Source: Barnesiella sp. WM24
GTDB taxonomy: Bacteria > Bacteroidota > Bacteroidia > Bacteroidales > Muribaculaceae
DNA length: 64,000 nucleotides
Assembly (NCBI RefSeq): GCF_004570975.1
Contig: NZ_SPPC01000005.1
Location: forward strand, 1-64,000
Direction of reading: 5' to 3'
Below, in pieces: positions 1-8,194 of the stretch (position 1 is its first letter; every line of letters starts with the position of its first letter). The notes beneath the pieces are model-generated. The model worked only from the letters and a program-made list of their open reading frames with translations. It did no database searches and was not told the origin of the DNA. The position numbers and the translations under genes are program-made.

Positions 1-267
1 TAATTGGGGGGGGTGATAGAGGGGTGGAAAAATACCGTTTTTTCAAAATAGACCCCCGATTTTTGCATTTCACTATTAAGAAAAAACCATCACTCTGCGA
101 GTTTGCACCTTATTAAATAAGGTAATTTCAGTGATTTAGGTGGTTTTATGACCCGTTTTGAGGGGGGGTAACACCCCGGAAAAGGGCGGTTCGGTGATCC
201 GCCGGGGTTCCCTTTGGTATCCATTTCGTTCAGTTGGGACATATCCCATATTTATCCCACATCTCTT
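1..267. other. Probable left-end region of the Mu-like prophage
   Basis: No gene is seen here. The repressor stop codon lies 268 bases in, much as the Mu repressor lies close to attL, so the prophage terminus may be near or just before base 1. CGTTTT-type elements at about 35-51, 152-167 and 222-238 resemble the three repeats near 36.2 kb and could be MuA-type binding sites, but the match is weak. Two G tracts occur, eight G at 6-13 and seven G at 162-168. The host junction and target duplication cannot be identified. Confidence 0.35.
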
Positions 268-675
268 TTAGTCTGCCGGGGAAGTCGAAAGTTCCCTTGG
301 GGCATCTTGATAGGGTGCCGTGGGTTCGTTTTTTTCGCGCTCAAGCTGCTCAATGCGCTCCTTGAGGTGACCTATCTCTTCTGCCTGAGCAACAATACGG
401 TCAAGGAATTGATTCTCATCTTTTGCAACTTCTTTTGTGGGTATTGGTGCTTCATCAAGGTGTAGTGCAGGTGTTCCTCTACCTGTGATAAGCCAATCGA
501 TATTGACCTGTTCACAAACTGAAAACACAAGTGGCAAATCTATCGAATTACGGTTTCGCCAATTAGAAAGTGTGGCCTTCTTGATGCCAAGAAGGTCAGC
601 TAATTCAGTATCAGTTCCTACTGATAAGGCCGTTTTTAGACGGTTTAGAATGTCATCTGAAGAAAAAGTTTTCAT
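268..675 (-). CDS. Phage CI-like repressor with N-terminal HTH
   Basis: 135 aa. Residues 1-70 form a helix-turn-helix of the phage CI repressor/BetR type (TELADLLGIKKATLSNW as recognition region, followed by the IDWLITGRGTP turn common in this family). Residues about 90-113 are a predicted coiled coil suited to dimerisation. There is no S24 peptidase domain, so RecA-dependent self-cleavage is not expected. It is divergent from the early operon and separated from it by a region with a strong promoter and two palindromes. This position and domain suggest it is the lysogeny repressor (Mu c equivalent). Family assignment is good; the operator assignment is inference. Confidence 0.8.
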   Translation of the reverse strand: MKTFSSDDILNRLKTALSVGTDTELADLLGIKKATLSNWRNRNSIDLPLVFSVCEQVNIDWLITGRGTPALHLDEAPIPTKEVAKDENQFLDRIVAQAEEIGHLKERIEQLEREKNEPTAPYQDAPRELSTSPAD

Positions 676-700
676 TTTGTGTATCTTTTTCGTCCTAAAA

Positions 701-751
701 TTTGGTGGTTCACAATTTGTGTACTATCTTTGTGTCGTATTCCAATTGGAA
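701..751 (+). promoter_or_regulatory. Early promoter with two operator-like palindromes
   Basis: TTTG at 701-704 and TATCTTTG at 725-732 are spaced 20 bases, matching the Bacteroides -33/-7 consensus. The palindrome CACAATTTGTG (711-721) sits between the two boxes, and TTCCAATTGGAA (740-751) overlaps or follows the start of transcription. Such placement fits repression by the divergent CI-like protein. The palindromes share only the CAATT core. Confidence 0.6.
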
Positions 752-800
752 CGAGCGGTCAAATATACTAAAAAACCGCGAGTTCACAAAATTTAAGATT

Positions 801-1013
801 ATGAGTGAGACAGACGAAATAAAAGAGTGGCAGACGCAGAGTGCTAAGCACAAGGTGGCCTTCGTGCTGATGATGGACGGCGTGTCCTTCCGCTACGATG
901 AAGAGAACGGCATCACGTTCACGGCCCCGGACTTCTATGTAGAGAAGTTGAAAGATCGCCTGGTTTATGCCCACGGCTGCTCAGTAAGACCTATTATTAA
1001 AGAAATCAAATAA
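801..1013 (+). CDS. Small phage early protein, unknown
   Basis: 70 aa, first gene of the early operon, starting about 65 bases after the predicted early promoter. The ATG at 801 is preferred over an upstream in-frame ATG at 702 because that one lies inside the promoter. The protein is charged, without signal peptide or membrane segment. I do not recognise it. Position as the first early gene is where Mu-like phages keep regulatory or host-takeover proteins, but nothing in the sequence supports a specific role. Confidence 0.6.
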   Translation: MSETDEIKEWQTQSAKHKVAFVLMMDGVSFRYDEENGITFTAPDFYVEKLKDRLVYAHGCSVRPIIKEIK

Positions 1014-1019
1014 AAGACA

Positions 1020-1340
1020 ATGAGAATAACACTTAAAGACCTTCTGCACGCAATTAACATTCTTGGCGATGACCGCGATGTAACAGTTGATGGAATGGAC
1101 TCAATCGCAGTATGTCCTCCCGTAAAGATTACCCCGGAAGGAGAAAAGCATTTTCATAAGGCACTTGAAGCAACCGTGGAGGTGGAATACAAAAACGACT
1201 GCCATTACAGCACATATGTCAGCGATGACGAAGAGGATATCAACGAAGAAGCATGGGACTTGTTAGTCTCGCTCGCCGGATGCTGTACAGAGAATAAATT
1301 CAATAAATGGTTTGAAGGTGACACTGCCAAGGTTATTTGA
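1020..1340 (+). CDS. Acidic small phage protein, unknown
   Basis: 106 aa, six bases after the preceding gene and so in the same operon. It is rich in Asp and Glu, with an acidic run around residues 68-80, and has no membrane segment or recognisable motif. Small acidic early phage proteins are sometimes DNA mimics or inhibitors, but nothing here shows that. Function unknown. Confidence 0.6.
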   Translation: MRITLKDLLHAINILGDDRDVTVDGMDSIAVCPPVKITPEGEKHFHKALEATVEVEYKNDCHYSTYVSDDEEDINEEAWDLLVSLAGCCTENKFNKWFEGDTAKVI

Positions 1341-1341
1341 A

Positions 1342-1457
1342 AACTTCAAAATACAGGGTTAGACCCAAGAGAGGGCAATCCTCCGGCAAGAGAGCCGGTT
1401 AAAGCCGAAAGGCACAACATTAGAACCCTCGGCGTTGCCAAATGCGCCGAGGAATTC
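1342..1457 (+). ncRNA. Folded RNA leader upstream of the tRNA-like element
   Basis: This non-coding stretch is dense in short complementary segments: GGG-TTAGA-CCC (1356-1366), GAGG/CCTC around 1371-1383, CCGGC/GCCGG (1383-1398), a GNRA-capped GCC-GAAA-GGC (1404-1413), and an 8-bp stem CCTCGGCG/CGCCGAGG (1427-1452). AGGGTT at 1355-1360 can also pair with AACCCT at 1424-1429, competing with the last stem. It ends five bases before the tRNA-like sequence. I cannot assign it to a known RNA family. Confidence 0.4.
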
Positions 1458-1538
1458 GGGAGGATAGTTCAGTTGGCAGAACAAGCGGCGGTAACCAATC
1501 CGACTGTATAGTCCTCGGTTCGAGTCCGAGTCCTCCCA
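1458..1538 (+). tRNA. tRNA-like element with aberrant anticodon arm
   Basis: Acceptor stem GGGAGGA/TCCTCCC (7 bp) is perfect and followed by A. The D arm is GTTC-AGTTGGCA-GAAC and the T arm is CTCGG-TTCGAGT-CCGAG, both canonical. The remaining 30 bases do not make a 5-bp/7-nt anticodon arm. The best fold is AGCGG pairing with CCG(A)CT around an 11-nt loop, leaving a long variable region, so no anticodon can be read safely. It may be a decayed tRNA, a phage tRNA with an odd anticodon arm, or a tRNA mimic. No CCA is encoded; the bases after the discriminator are CTA. Confidence 0.5.
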
Positions 1539-1553
1539 CTAACAATTCAAACG

Positions 1554-1775
1554 ATGAAACGACTTTCAGAACAAAGGACAGACCGAGCCATAAGGCTGCT
1601 GTTGCAGACGCTGGAGCAGAACGTGGCCGATGCCGGGACAATTCTCGACGAGTTCGAGGCTACCCACGACGACTGCGAGTTGTGCGACTCAAAGCAATAC
1701 AACGCGCTCAATGCCGGCTACTTTGCCATGAAGGATGCCATCGAAAAAATCAACAACCGACTAAACAAAAAGTGA
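1554..1775 (+). CDS. Small phage protein, unknown
   Basis: 73 aa, starting 16 bases after the tRNA-like element. Helical and charged, with a C-x2-C pair (ELCDS region) too small to call a zinc site. It lies in the early operon and is followed four bases later by the next gene. The start has no strong Shine-Dalgarno, as is common in Bacteroidales. Not recognised. Confidence 0.55.
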   Translation: MKRLSEQRTDRAIRLLLQTLEQNVADAGTILDEFEATHDDCELCDSKQYNALNAGYFAMKDAIEKINNRLNKK

Positions 1776-1779
1776 GACT

Positions 1780-2106
1780 ATGAAGATTATGTATCTGGTG
1801 CTGAAATTTCTTGGACTTCAGCTGTATATGAAAATTGCGAAGAGGAACCAAGCGCACATAGTGAGAAGACTATCTGAGACAAATGCACGACTGACTGCGG
1901 TCTCACACAAGATTTATCAATGTGAATCTGAACTCCGGCAAATTCTATTCAGCGAGCTTCAGCCTCTTCGTCAGGATGGAAGTAAAAGCGCTTGCTCTGC
2001 AATTCAAACCCAAGAGGGCGAAGAATCCCAGCAAGCTCGGCAACGCGAGAGTCCAGTATGGCTCCGGGCAGTTTCCGGGCAGTGGACGGATACTGATCTT
2101 CATTGA
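1780..2106 (+). CDS. Small phage protein, unknown; C-terminal frame uncertain
   Basis: 108 aa. The N-terminus (residues 1-18) is hydrophobic, followed by a helical charged stretch. From about residue 60 another frame (1922-2113) is equally open and reads as a basic segment (KALALQFKPKRAK), so the true C-terminus is unclear and a frameshift cannot be excluded. It is co-directional with its neighbours. About 75 bases after its end hold no gene. No function can be assigned. Confidence 0.4.
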   Translation: MKIMYLVLKFLGLQLYMKIAKRNQAHIVRRLSETNARLTAVSHKIYQCESELRQILFSELQPLRQDGSKSACSAIQTQEGEESQQARQRESPVWLRAVSGQWTDTDLH

Positions 2107-2182
2107 AAGATGATACATAATTGTTCTATTTGGAATTCTGCCATAAAGTTAACAAAAATATCAATATACATAAGTGAGAACA

Positions 2183-2566
2183 ATGAATAAGTACATTTCA
2201 GTCAACAAGGAGGGTATCAAGGCCCTACAGCGAACCTTCAAGGTCAACGGAAAGGAAATCTGCGAGCGGTGCGTCAAGAACGCCCTGGCTTACCGCACGA
2301 ATAACGAGCTTGCCCGGAAGATACGTTTCGCTGCTATCAAGCATCATGGCGGCTGCACCTACTACAACATCCCGGAAGGCGAGTTCTTCTTTGACTCGGA
2401 CAGTTGCTGGCATGCTGTCTACCCCAACGGAGCCGAGGTATATCTGGATAAGCAGACAGGTGAGGGAGTTGTCTACGGGCCCAAGGGTAATGTGGTGGCA
2501 AAATACGCCAACGTTTTGCTAAGTCAGATCGATGATATAAAAGAACAGGCAGCAGCCTTGAGATAA
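2183..2566 (+). CDS. Phage early protein, unknown
   Basis: 127 aa from the ATG at 2183; a GTG at 2174 would add three residues. It contains a C-x2-C (ICERCVK) and aromatic-rich segments near residues 60-90, but no recognised domain. It ends 11 bases before the transposase gene, so it is probably co-transcribed with it. In Mu the gene between ner and A is small and regulatory; whether this is equivalent is unknown. Confidence 0.6.
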   Translation: MNKYISVNKEGIKALQRTFKVNGKEICERCVKNALAYRTNNELARKIRFAAIKHHGGCTYYNIPEGEFFFDSDSCWHAVYPNGAEVYLDKQTGEGVVYGPKGNVVAKYANVLLSQIDDIKEQAAALR

Positions 2567-2577
2567 GGGTTAGGGAT

Positions 2578-4578
2578 ATGGAATACTACGGTGACAGACT
2601 TTGCATCTCGATGCGCGACCTTGTAGCTGGCGGCATTATGTCGGAACCCAACTACAAGCAGCTTGCCGCCCGTGGCCGCTTTGATGTGGTGCGGAAAGGT
2701 CGCGGTCAGGGATGTTATGCGTTGGTTGCCGTTGACAGCTTACCCCAACGCTACCAAGACAAAGTCAAAGAGGTTTATCCCGACGGCGCACAGGCTCGAC
2801 TTGAGGGTTGGATAAAGAGCAACTACGAAATTGACCAACAGGCTACCGTCTTCTTCTTCTCAAAAGAGAAGTGCGGAGTGGCACTCCCACGCGAGAAGGC
2901 ACAGGAATACATCACCAACGCCTCAGTGCTCAACACATGCATCAAGCTCTATGAGAGAGCAGCCACCGCGCAGAAACTCTTCGGAGGCAAGTATGATTGG
3001 GGTATGATGACAGCGACCATCGAGATATTGCGCAAGCATTTCGGCCACACCCTCCCGGCATCGACACTGCGGTTCCGCAAAAAGGTCAATGACTACAAGG
3101 CCAACGGATATGCCTGTCTGATCAGCGGCAAGTTCGGCAATCAGTCGGCACGAAAGGTCGATTACAAGACTGAGCGTCTTATCCTTGGCATCGCAGTTCA
3201 GCCCAACAAGCCTTGGAACACCAACGTCCTCGAATTATACAACTCCTTTGTGACAGGCGAATTTGATGTCTTTGACCCGGATACAGGCGAACTCTTCAAT
3301 CCCGATGACTTTACCGACAAGAACGGAGAACCGATGGTTCTAAGCGAAGCTACAATATGTAACTACCTCAACAAGCCGAAAAACAGGGCACTAATAGACC
3401 ATCGCCTCATGACTCCGATAACCTTCATGCACGAGGTAATGCCCCACATGCACCGCCATCACGGCGAGTTCTCACTGTCGAAGGTATCATTCGACGACCG
3501 TGACCTTCCGCGAAAGCTCAAGGATACCCGGATTCGCCCGAAGGCATACTACGCCTATGATGTCACAAGTGGATGCTGCATCGGCTACGCCTACAACCGA
3601 ACCAAGAACGTCGACCTTGTTGTGGATATGTTCCGGAATATGTTCCGGCTGCTTGACCGCCAAGGCTGGGGTTGCCCTGCCGAGGTAGAGGTAGAAAACC
3701 ACCTCATGAGCCAATGGCGAGATTCCTTCCTCCGAGCCGGAGTCATGTTCCCCTTTGTGCGGTTCTGCGCCCCCATGAACTCACAGGAGAAACACGCCGA
3801 GCAGTTCAACGGCGCAAAAAAGCGGAGTATCGAGCACCGCAACCATGTTGGCATCGGCAAGTTCTTCGCCAAGAGCAGACAGTATCGCACTGAGAGCAAC
3901 AAGGTATTCGATGAGTTTAACAACACCTACGTCGAGAAAGAATACTACACTTGGGACGAATTGATCGCTGACGATATGCGTGACATCTACGAATACAACC
4001 ATGCCCTGCACCCCAATCAGAAAAAGTACAAGGGCATGACACGATGGGATGTGCTTGTCGCCAACATCAACCCGACACTGCAACCCCTCGACAAAGCGAC
4101 CATCGCCCGGTATGTAGGCGAGAGAGTCGGCACCACAATCCGGCGAAACTCATATTGCCGGGTAGCCGGAGAGGATTGGTGGCTTAGCAAGACAGAGGCC
4201 ATTGAGCTGCTCTCACCGAATGACTATAAGGTCGAGGCTTACTATCTAACCGACGAAGAGGGCAAAGTAACTGATATGTTCATCTACCAAGGCGATATGT
4301 ATATCGACCGCCTTGAAAATATCGGAACCTACAACACAGCCCGTGCCGAGCAGACCGAGGCGGACGAGAGAATCTTCGTGGAGCAGCGCAAAAAAATCAG
4401 CCAGTTCAACAAATATGTAGAGGATAACGCTATCGGGCGTGTGGGCGTAATAGAGCGCGACACACGGTCTCAGACTATCGAGGTGGAAGAAGTTATCGTC
4501 CCGGAGCCGGAAACGCGAGAAACGCAAGATTATGGCCTCAGTGAAGATTACGCTGCACGAGCCTTGCAAGACTTATAG
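2578..4578 (+). CDS. MuA-like DDE transposase
   Basis: 666 aa, close to Mu A (663 aa). Residues 1-80 look like the MuA N-terminal DNA-binding module. The catalytic core begins near residue 295: D306/D307 in SFDDRD is the first acidic residue, and E408 in KHAEQFN fits the third. At the place of the second catalytic Asp the sequence is VEVENHL, giving E373 in place of D. A charged C-terminus (about 580-666) would contact MuB. It makes strand transfer for both integration and replication of the phage. MuB lies directly downstream, which supports the call. Confidence 0.9.
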   Translation: MEYYGDRLCISMRDLVAGGIMSEPNYKQLAARGRFDVVRKGRGQGCYALVAVDSLPQRYQDKVKEVYPDGAQARLEGWIKSNYEIDQQATVFFFSKEKCGVALPREKAQEYITNASVLNTCIKLYERAATAQKLFGGKYDWGMMTATIEILRKHFGHTLPASTLRFRKKVNDYKANGYACLISGKFGNQSARKVDYKTERLILGIAVQPNKPWNTNVLELYNSFVTGEFDVFDPDTGELFNPDDFTDKNGEPMVLSEATICNYLNKPKNRALIDHRLMTPITFMHEVMPHMHRHHGEFSLSKVSFDDRDLPRKLKDTRIRPKAYYAYDVTSGCCIGYAYNRTKNVDLVVDMFRNMFRLLDRQGWGCPAEVEVENHLMSQWRDSFLRAGVMFPFVRFCAPMNSQEKHAEQFNGAKKRSIEHRNHVGIGKFFAKSRQYRTESNKVFDEFNNTYVEKEYYTWDELIADDMRDIYEYNHALHPNQKKYKGMTRWDVLVANINPTLQPLDKATIARYVGERVGTTIRRNSYCRVAGEDWWLSKTEAIELLSPNDYKVEAYYLTDEEGKVTDMFIYQGDMYIDRLENIGTYNTARAEQTEADERIFVEQRKKISQFNKYVEDNAIGRVGVIERDTRSQTIEVEEVIVPEPETRETQDYGLSEDYAARALQDL

Positions 4579-4634
4579 AACGAAATTCTTTGCCTTGCAA
4601 AGCGATTAAAATCGATAAATAACACTGTTAGAAT

Positions 4635-5507
4635 ATGATTACAACAGAAGTCAAAAACAAAATCCTCGCCGCAATCAAGGCGAACCGCGCCAACTATCCA
4701 AGCGACGCAAAGCATGCCGCCTCCCTCGGCATCACTACCTCGGTTTACAGCGCGGTCAAGAACGGTCAGACCGACCGTGTTCTGAGCGATGCCAACTGGA
4801 TAAGCATCGCCCGGAAGCTCGGAGTCAGCCTCCGGGGAGAGATTGAATGGAAGGTGGCTAAGACCCCGACATTCATGTTCATTACAGCGCAGTTGGAGGC
4901 CTGTCAGTCGAGCGGCATCAGCGCAATCCTCTGTGACCTGCCCAATATCGGCAAGACCTTCACTGCCCGGCACTACGTCAAGACGCACCCCAACACCATC
5001 TACATTGACTGCTCGCAGGTCAAGACCAAGCTCAAGCTCGTGCGTAAGATAGCCGCAGAGTTCGGCGTGGACAGCAAAGGGCGGTACTCAGATGTGTATG
5101 AAGACCTCGTTTACTACCTCGGCTCCATCGACAGCCCCCTCATCATTCTCGATGAAGCCGGTGACCTTCAGTATGAGGCTTTCCTTGAGCTGAAAGCACT
5201 GTGGAACGCTACCGAGCGGTGCTGTGCATGGTATATGATGGGAGCCGACGGTCTCAAGGAGAAAATCAACCGCTCCATCGAGTGCAAGAAGGTTGGCTAC
5301 ACCGAGATGCTCAGCCGCTACGGCGACCGCTACAGCAAGGTCACGCCGGACGACAGCAAGGAGCGTACCAAGTTCCTCATAGAACAGGCACGAATCGTGG
5401 CCAAGCTCAATGCCCCGGAAGGAGTCGATGCCGGGGAGATAGCCCGGAAGACCGGCGGCGGACTTCGACGAGTTTATACCGAAATCGAAAAACTTAAAAG
5501 ACAATGA
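4635..5507 (+). CDS. MuB-like AAA+ target-selection ATPase
   Basis: 290 aa (Mu B is 312). An N-terminal helical HTH-like region (residues 1-60) is followed by Walker A at LPNIGKT (about residue 100) and Walker B at LIILDEAGD (about residue 173). In the Mu family this ATPase coats target DNA, delivers it to the transposase and gives target immunity. The gene follows the transposase with a 56-base gap and overlaps the next start by four bases. Confidence 0.88.
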   Translation: MITTEVKNKILAAIKANRANYPSDAKHAASLGITTSVYSAVKNGQTDRVLSDANWISIARKLGVSLRGEIEWKVAKTPTFMFITAQLEACQSSGISAILCDLPNIGKTFTARHYVKTHPNTIYIDCSQVKTKLKLVRKIAAEFGVDSKGRYSDVYEDLVYYLGSIDSPLIILDEAGDLQYEAFLELKALWNATERCCAWYMMGADGLKEKINRSIECKKVGYTEMLSRYGDRYSKVTPDDSKERTKFLIEQARIVAKLNAPEGVDAGEIARKTGGGLRRVYTEIEKLKRQ

Positions 5508-5737
5508 TAATGATAAGTGTAATTGAAAAAGAATACATGGAGACCGTCATCAGAATGGGTAAGCGTCTCCAAAGCGGCCAACCCGATTGGGAGCAGCGTC
5601 GATATGAAATAGCTTTGACTATCTATATGAAACGGAGAGAACACATTCTTTCATCAAGAGAAGATGATGCCAGAGGAGCTGTAGAAGAAGCAAATTTGCT
5701 TATTGCAGAACTGAAAAAGACTCAAGATAAGAAGTAA
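5504..5737 (+). CDS. Small helical phage protein, unknown
   Basis: 77 aa, start overlapping the MuB stop, so translationally coupled. Predicted almost entirely helical and charged, no cysteine motif and no membrane segment. It sits between two ATPase genes in the replication part of the early operon; an accessory role in transposition is possible but unsupported. Confidence 0.6.
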   Translation: MIMISVIEKEYMETVIRMGKRLQSGQPDWEQRRYEIALTIYMKRREHILSSREDDARGAVEEANLLIAELKKTQDKK

Positions 5738-5739
5738 CG

Positions 5740-6366
5740 ATGGCCAAGCGAGCATATAGTCCGAAAGAGGTTCTTGCCAAGACCTACAAAACCTTGCCTT
5801 GGGGTGTGCGGTGGAGCCGACCATTCGGCTTCCCGACCACCAACGAGGCGTGGTTCATCAGCGGCGCGTCCGCTTCCGGCAAGAGCAGTTTTGTGATGCA
5901 GCTCGCCAAGGAACTTTGCAACTACGGCATGACACTCTACTGCTCCTACGAGGAAGGTGTGAGCCAATCGTTCAAAGAGCGTGTCGAACGGTTTAAAATG
6001 GGTGATGTTCAGGGAAGGTTCCGTGTCGCTACAAGTGACTCCTACGATGAACTTATAGAACGTCTCGCTAAACCCAAGAGTCCACACTTTGTGATAGTGG
6101 ACAGCTTTCAAGTTGCCGGGTGGTCATACGACCAAGCAAAGCAACTCATAGACCGCTTCCCCTCAAAGAGCTTCATCTTCATATCGCAGGAACATAAAGG
6201 TCAGCCAATGGGTAAAGCAGCCGTCCGGCTCCGCTACATCGCCGGACTCAAAGTCCGAGTGGTAGGCTACAAGGCGTTTTGCCAAGGCCGCTTCACCGAA
6301 GACCCCGGCAGCTACTATGTGGTGTGGGAAGAAGGCATTTTAAGAACCTCAAACAATATCGGATAA
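5740..6366 (+). CDS. RecA/KaiC-fold P-loop ATPase
   Basis: 208 aa. Walker A is GASASGKSS (residues about 41-49) and Walker B is HFVIVDS (about 111-117). The order of motifs and the YCSYEEG segment after strand 2 fit RecA/KaiC/DnaB-type ATPases. No helicase N-terminal domain is present. The stop overlaps the next start (TAATG). Phages of this type may use it in recombination or replication; the exact role is not shown by sequence. Confidence 0.7.
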   Translation: MAKRAYSPKEVLAKTYKTLPWGVRWSRPFGFPTTNEAWFISGASASGKSSFVMQLAKELCNYGMTLYCSYEEGVSQSFKERVERFKMGDVQGRFRVATSDSYDELIERLAKPKSPHFVIVDSFQVAGWSYDQAKQLIDRFPSKSFIFISQEHKGQPMGKAAVRLRYIAGLKVRVVGYKAFCQGRFTEDPGSYYVVWEEGILRTSNNIG

Positions 6367-6581
6367 TGAGTAAGAAAAGAGAAATGATAATACTTGAGCC
6401 GGATGGGCGCATCCACAAAGAAGGGTTCTGCTCCCGGCCAATGACGTGTCCTTACTGCGGAGGCAAAGGATGGTTCTACAGTGGGCGGCAGGAGCCGGAG
6501 ACAATACCATGTCCCGACTGTGAAGGAACCGGCGAGGTCATCGCCTTAGTAACGATAGATTGGAAACCTAATAAACAATAA
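6366..6581 (+). CDS. Small zinc-ribbon protein with DnaJ-type CxxCxGxG motifs
   Basis: 71 aa. Two CxxCxGxG motifs (CPYCGGKG and CPDCEGTG) spaced about 20 residues make one four-cysteine zinc site like half of the DnaJ central zinc finger. There is no J domain. It is coupled to the preceding ATPase by overlapping stop and start. A second protein of the same kind is at 7994. Possible roles are chaperone mimicry or nucleic-acid binding. Confidence 0.65.
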   Translation: MSKKREMIILEPDGRIHKEGFCSRPMTCPYCGGKGWFYSGRQEPETIPCPDCEGTGEVIALVTIDWKPNKQ

Positions 6582-6586
6582 ATAAA

Positions 6587-6805
6587 ATGGCACAAAACAT
6601 TGATCAGGCCTTCCGTCAGTTAGGCCGAACCGAAAAGGCTCGATTCATCGAGAAGAATCTTGAGTATGCCTCTGAACAGGCAATTGCAGAATTTGTGGAT
6701 ACCTACTTCTTGGGGGTAGCACGTCATCTGCCCATAGAGACACTTGAGGCGATGCTTCATTCAAAGGAAGATCAAAACAAGAGCAATGAAGCAACAGGTA
6801 ACTAA
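6587..6805 (+). CDS. Small phage protein, unknown
   Basis: 72 aa, six bases after the zinc-ribbon gene and overlapping the next start by 20 bases. Helical, soluble, no motifs. Likely part of the same operon; function unknown. Confidence 0.55.
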   Translation: MAQNIDQAFRQLGRTEKARFIEKNLEYASEQAIAEFVDTYFLGVARHLPIETLEAMLHSKEDQNKSNEATGN

Positions 6806-7298
6806 TTTCGGACGGTTCTACTCCGCTTTCCATAAGCTCACCATTCATGGCGAGCCGGATGAGGCAAAGCGTCAGTTTGTGTTGCAGTACACAGCCGGGC
6901 GCACCGACTCCCTCAAGGAGATGACTCGAAAGGAGTACACCGACCTCTGCATCGCCATCGAGGGCATGAACGGCACCAAAGACGAACTGAAGCGTCGCCG
7001 GAGCATCGTTCTCAAGCTGATGCAGGAACTTGAGGTTGACACAACCGATTGGGCGCAGATAAACGACTTCTGCCGACATCCCCGAATCTCCGGTAAAGCC
7101 TTCGGGCAGCTATCAATCGATGAACTGATGGAACTCGCTACCAAACTTCGTTCGATAAAGCGTAAGGGGTGGCAACGCAAGAAGTCCTTGCAAAGCAATG
7201 CACCGGGAGCGATGGGAGAACCGACACAAGACCCGGCAAATCCACACCAACACATAACATATCTTATAACCCTTGCCTCCCCCGGCATGACTAACTAA
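6786..7298 (+). CDS. GemA/gp16-like Mu regulatory protein
   Basis: 170 aa from the ATG at 6786; a longer start at 6744 lies deep inside the previous gene. The N-terminal half (FYSAFHKLTIHG, then MTRKEYTDLCIAIEGM) resembles the GemA/gp16 family of Mu-like phages, in which the protein modulates host gene expression. The pattern of a helical N-terminus, a basic KRRRS stretch and a C-terminal helical repeat fits, but similarity is judged by eye. Its position between replication genes and DUF3164 is roughly conserved in Mu-like phages. Confidence 0.6.
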   Translation: MKQQVTNFGRFYSAFHKLTIHGEPDEAKRQFVLQYTAGRTDSLKEMTRKEYTDLCIAIEGMNGTKDELKRRRSIVLKLMQELEVDTTDWAQINDFCRHPRISGKAFGQLSIDELMELATKLRSIKRKGWQRKKSLQSNAPGAMGEPTQDPANPHQHITYLITLASPGMTN

Positions 7299-7321
7299 CA
7301 ATATAAATTAAAGTAACTATC

Positions 7322-7981
7322 ATGAACAAAGAAAAAGTAGAAATGACAGCCGAAGAGCGTCAGGAATTCGAGGCTTACAGAGCCGAAAAAGAAAAAAAGC
7401 GTCGTGAGCAGGAACGCAAAGAGCAGCGCAAGCAGTACGCCGACATGGTGGATGACGAAATATCCACCACGATTCCTCAGCTCCGCGAACTGAGCGACCA
7501 GATCAAACTGGTCAAGGAAACCATCTTTGGCAACTTCGAGACAATCCTCAAGATGAAGTCCGAGATTACCGGCGTTGCCCGTGACAATCAGAACAGCCAC
7601 ACGTTCACCAATTCCGACAGCACCCTGCGCGTCATCCTCGGGGTGAACACTGTCGATGGCTACCGCGACACAGTCGAGGATGGTATCGCGATGGTCAAAG
7701 GTTACATCGAGAGTCTTGCTAAGGATGATGCCACAAAGGCTCTTGTCAACGCTGTGCTGCGCCTGTTGAGCCGTGACGGGCAGGGCAACATAAAGGCCAG
7801 CCGAGTGCTTCAGCTCCGCAAAATGGCAGAGGACAGCGGCAACGAACAGTTCCTCGAGGGAGTGAAAATCATCGAGGAGGCTTACCAGCCCACTATCTCC
7901 AAGAAGTTCATCCGCGCCCAGTACAAAAACGACAAGGGCGCATGGTGTTATATTCCTCTCGGCATGACCGATGTCGACTAA
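7322..7981 (+). CDS. DUF3164 family phage protein
   Basis: 219 aa. A charged coiled-coil N-terminus (residues 1-40, rich in K/E/R) is followed by the DUF3164 pattern common in Mu-like phages (FETILKMKSEITGVARD then a DSTLRVILG segment and a C-terminal IEEAYQPT). The family is widespread in transposable phages; its biochemical role is not known to me. Spacing and strand fit the early/middle operon. Confidence 0.65.
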   Translation: MNKEKVEMTAEERQEFEAYRAEKEKKRREQERKEQRKQYADMVDDEISTTIPQLRELSDQIKLVKETIFGNFETILKMKSEITGVARDNQNSHTFTNSDSTLRVILGVNTVDGYRDTVEDGIAMVKGYIESLAKDDATKALVNAVLRLLSRDGQGNIKASRVLQLRKMAEDSGNEQFLEGVKIIEEAYQPTISKKFIRAQYKNDKGAWCYIPLGMTDVD

Positions 7982-7993
7982 AACGTAACGAAA

Positions 7994-8185
7994 ATGGAAA
8001 AAGAAATCAAAAGACCGCCCCGGATCGCAGTGTGCCGGGAGTGCAACGGAACCGGGCTTCAGCAGACCGAGTCACCGCAAAGATACCCGGCGAGATGCTC
8101 CCAGTGCGATGGCAGCGGCAGGGTTACTGTCAGCAGTGTGATGAGGCTCGATATTCGACCTTATAAACCGATACCTCTAAACTGA
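7994..8185 (+). CDS. Second small zinc-ribbon protein, DnaJ-type
   Basis: 63 aa with CRECNGTG and CSQCDGSG, the same pair of CxxCxGxG motifs as the protein at 6366 but with little identity elsewhere. It lies 12 bases after the DUF3164 gene. One zinc ion could be bound by the four cysteines. Two such proteins in one early operon is unusual. Confidence 0.6.
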   Translation: MEKEIKRPPRIAVCRECNGTGLQQTESPQRYPARCSQCDGSGRVTVSSVMRLDIRPYKPIPLN

Positions 8186-8194
8186 TATTGATAA

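Noticed and set aside
1442-1783. 113-codon frame across the tRNA-like element
   Set aside because: Runs through the RNA structure and overlaps the in-frame small gene at 1554; basic, low-complexity translation.
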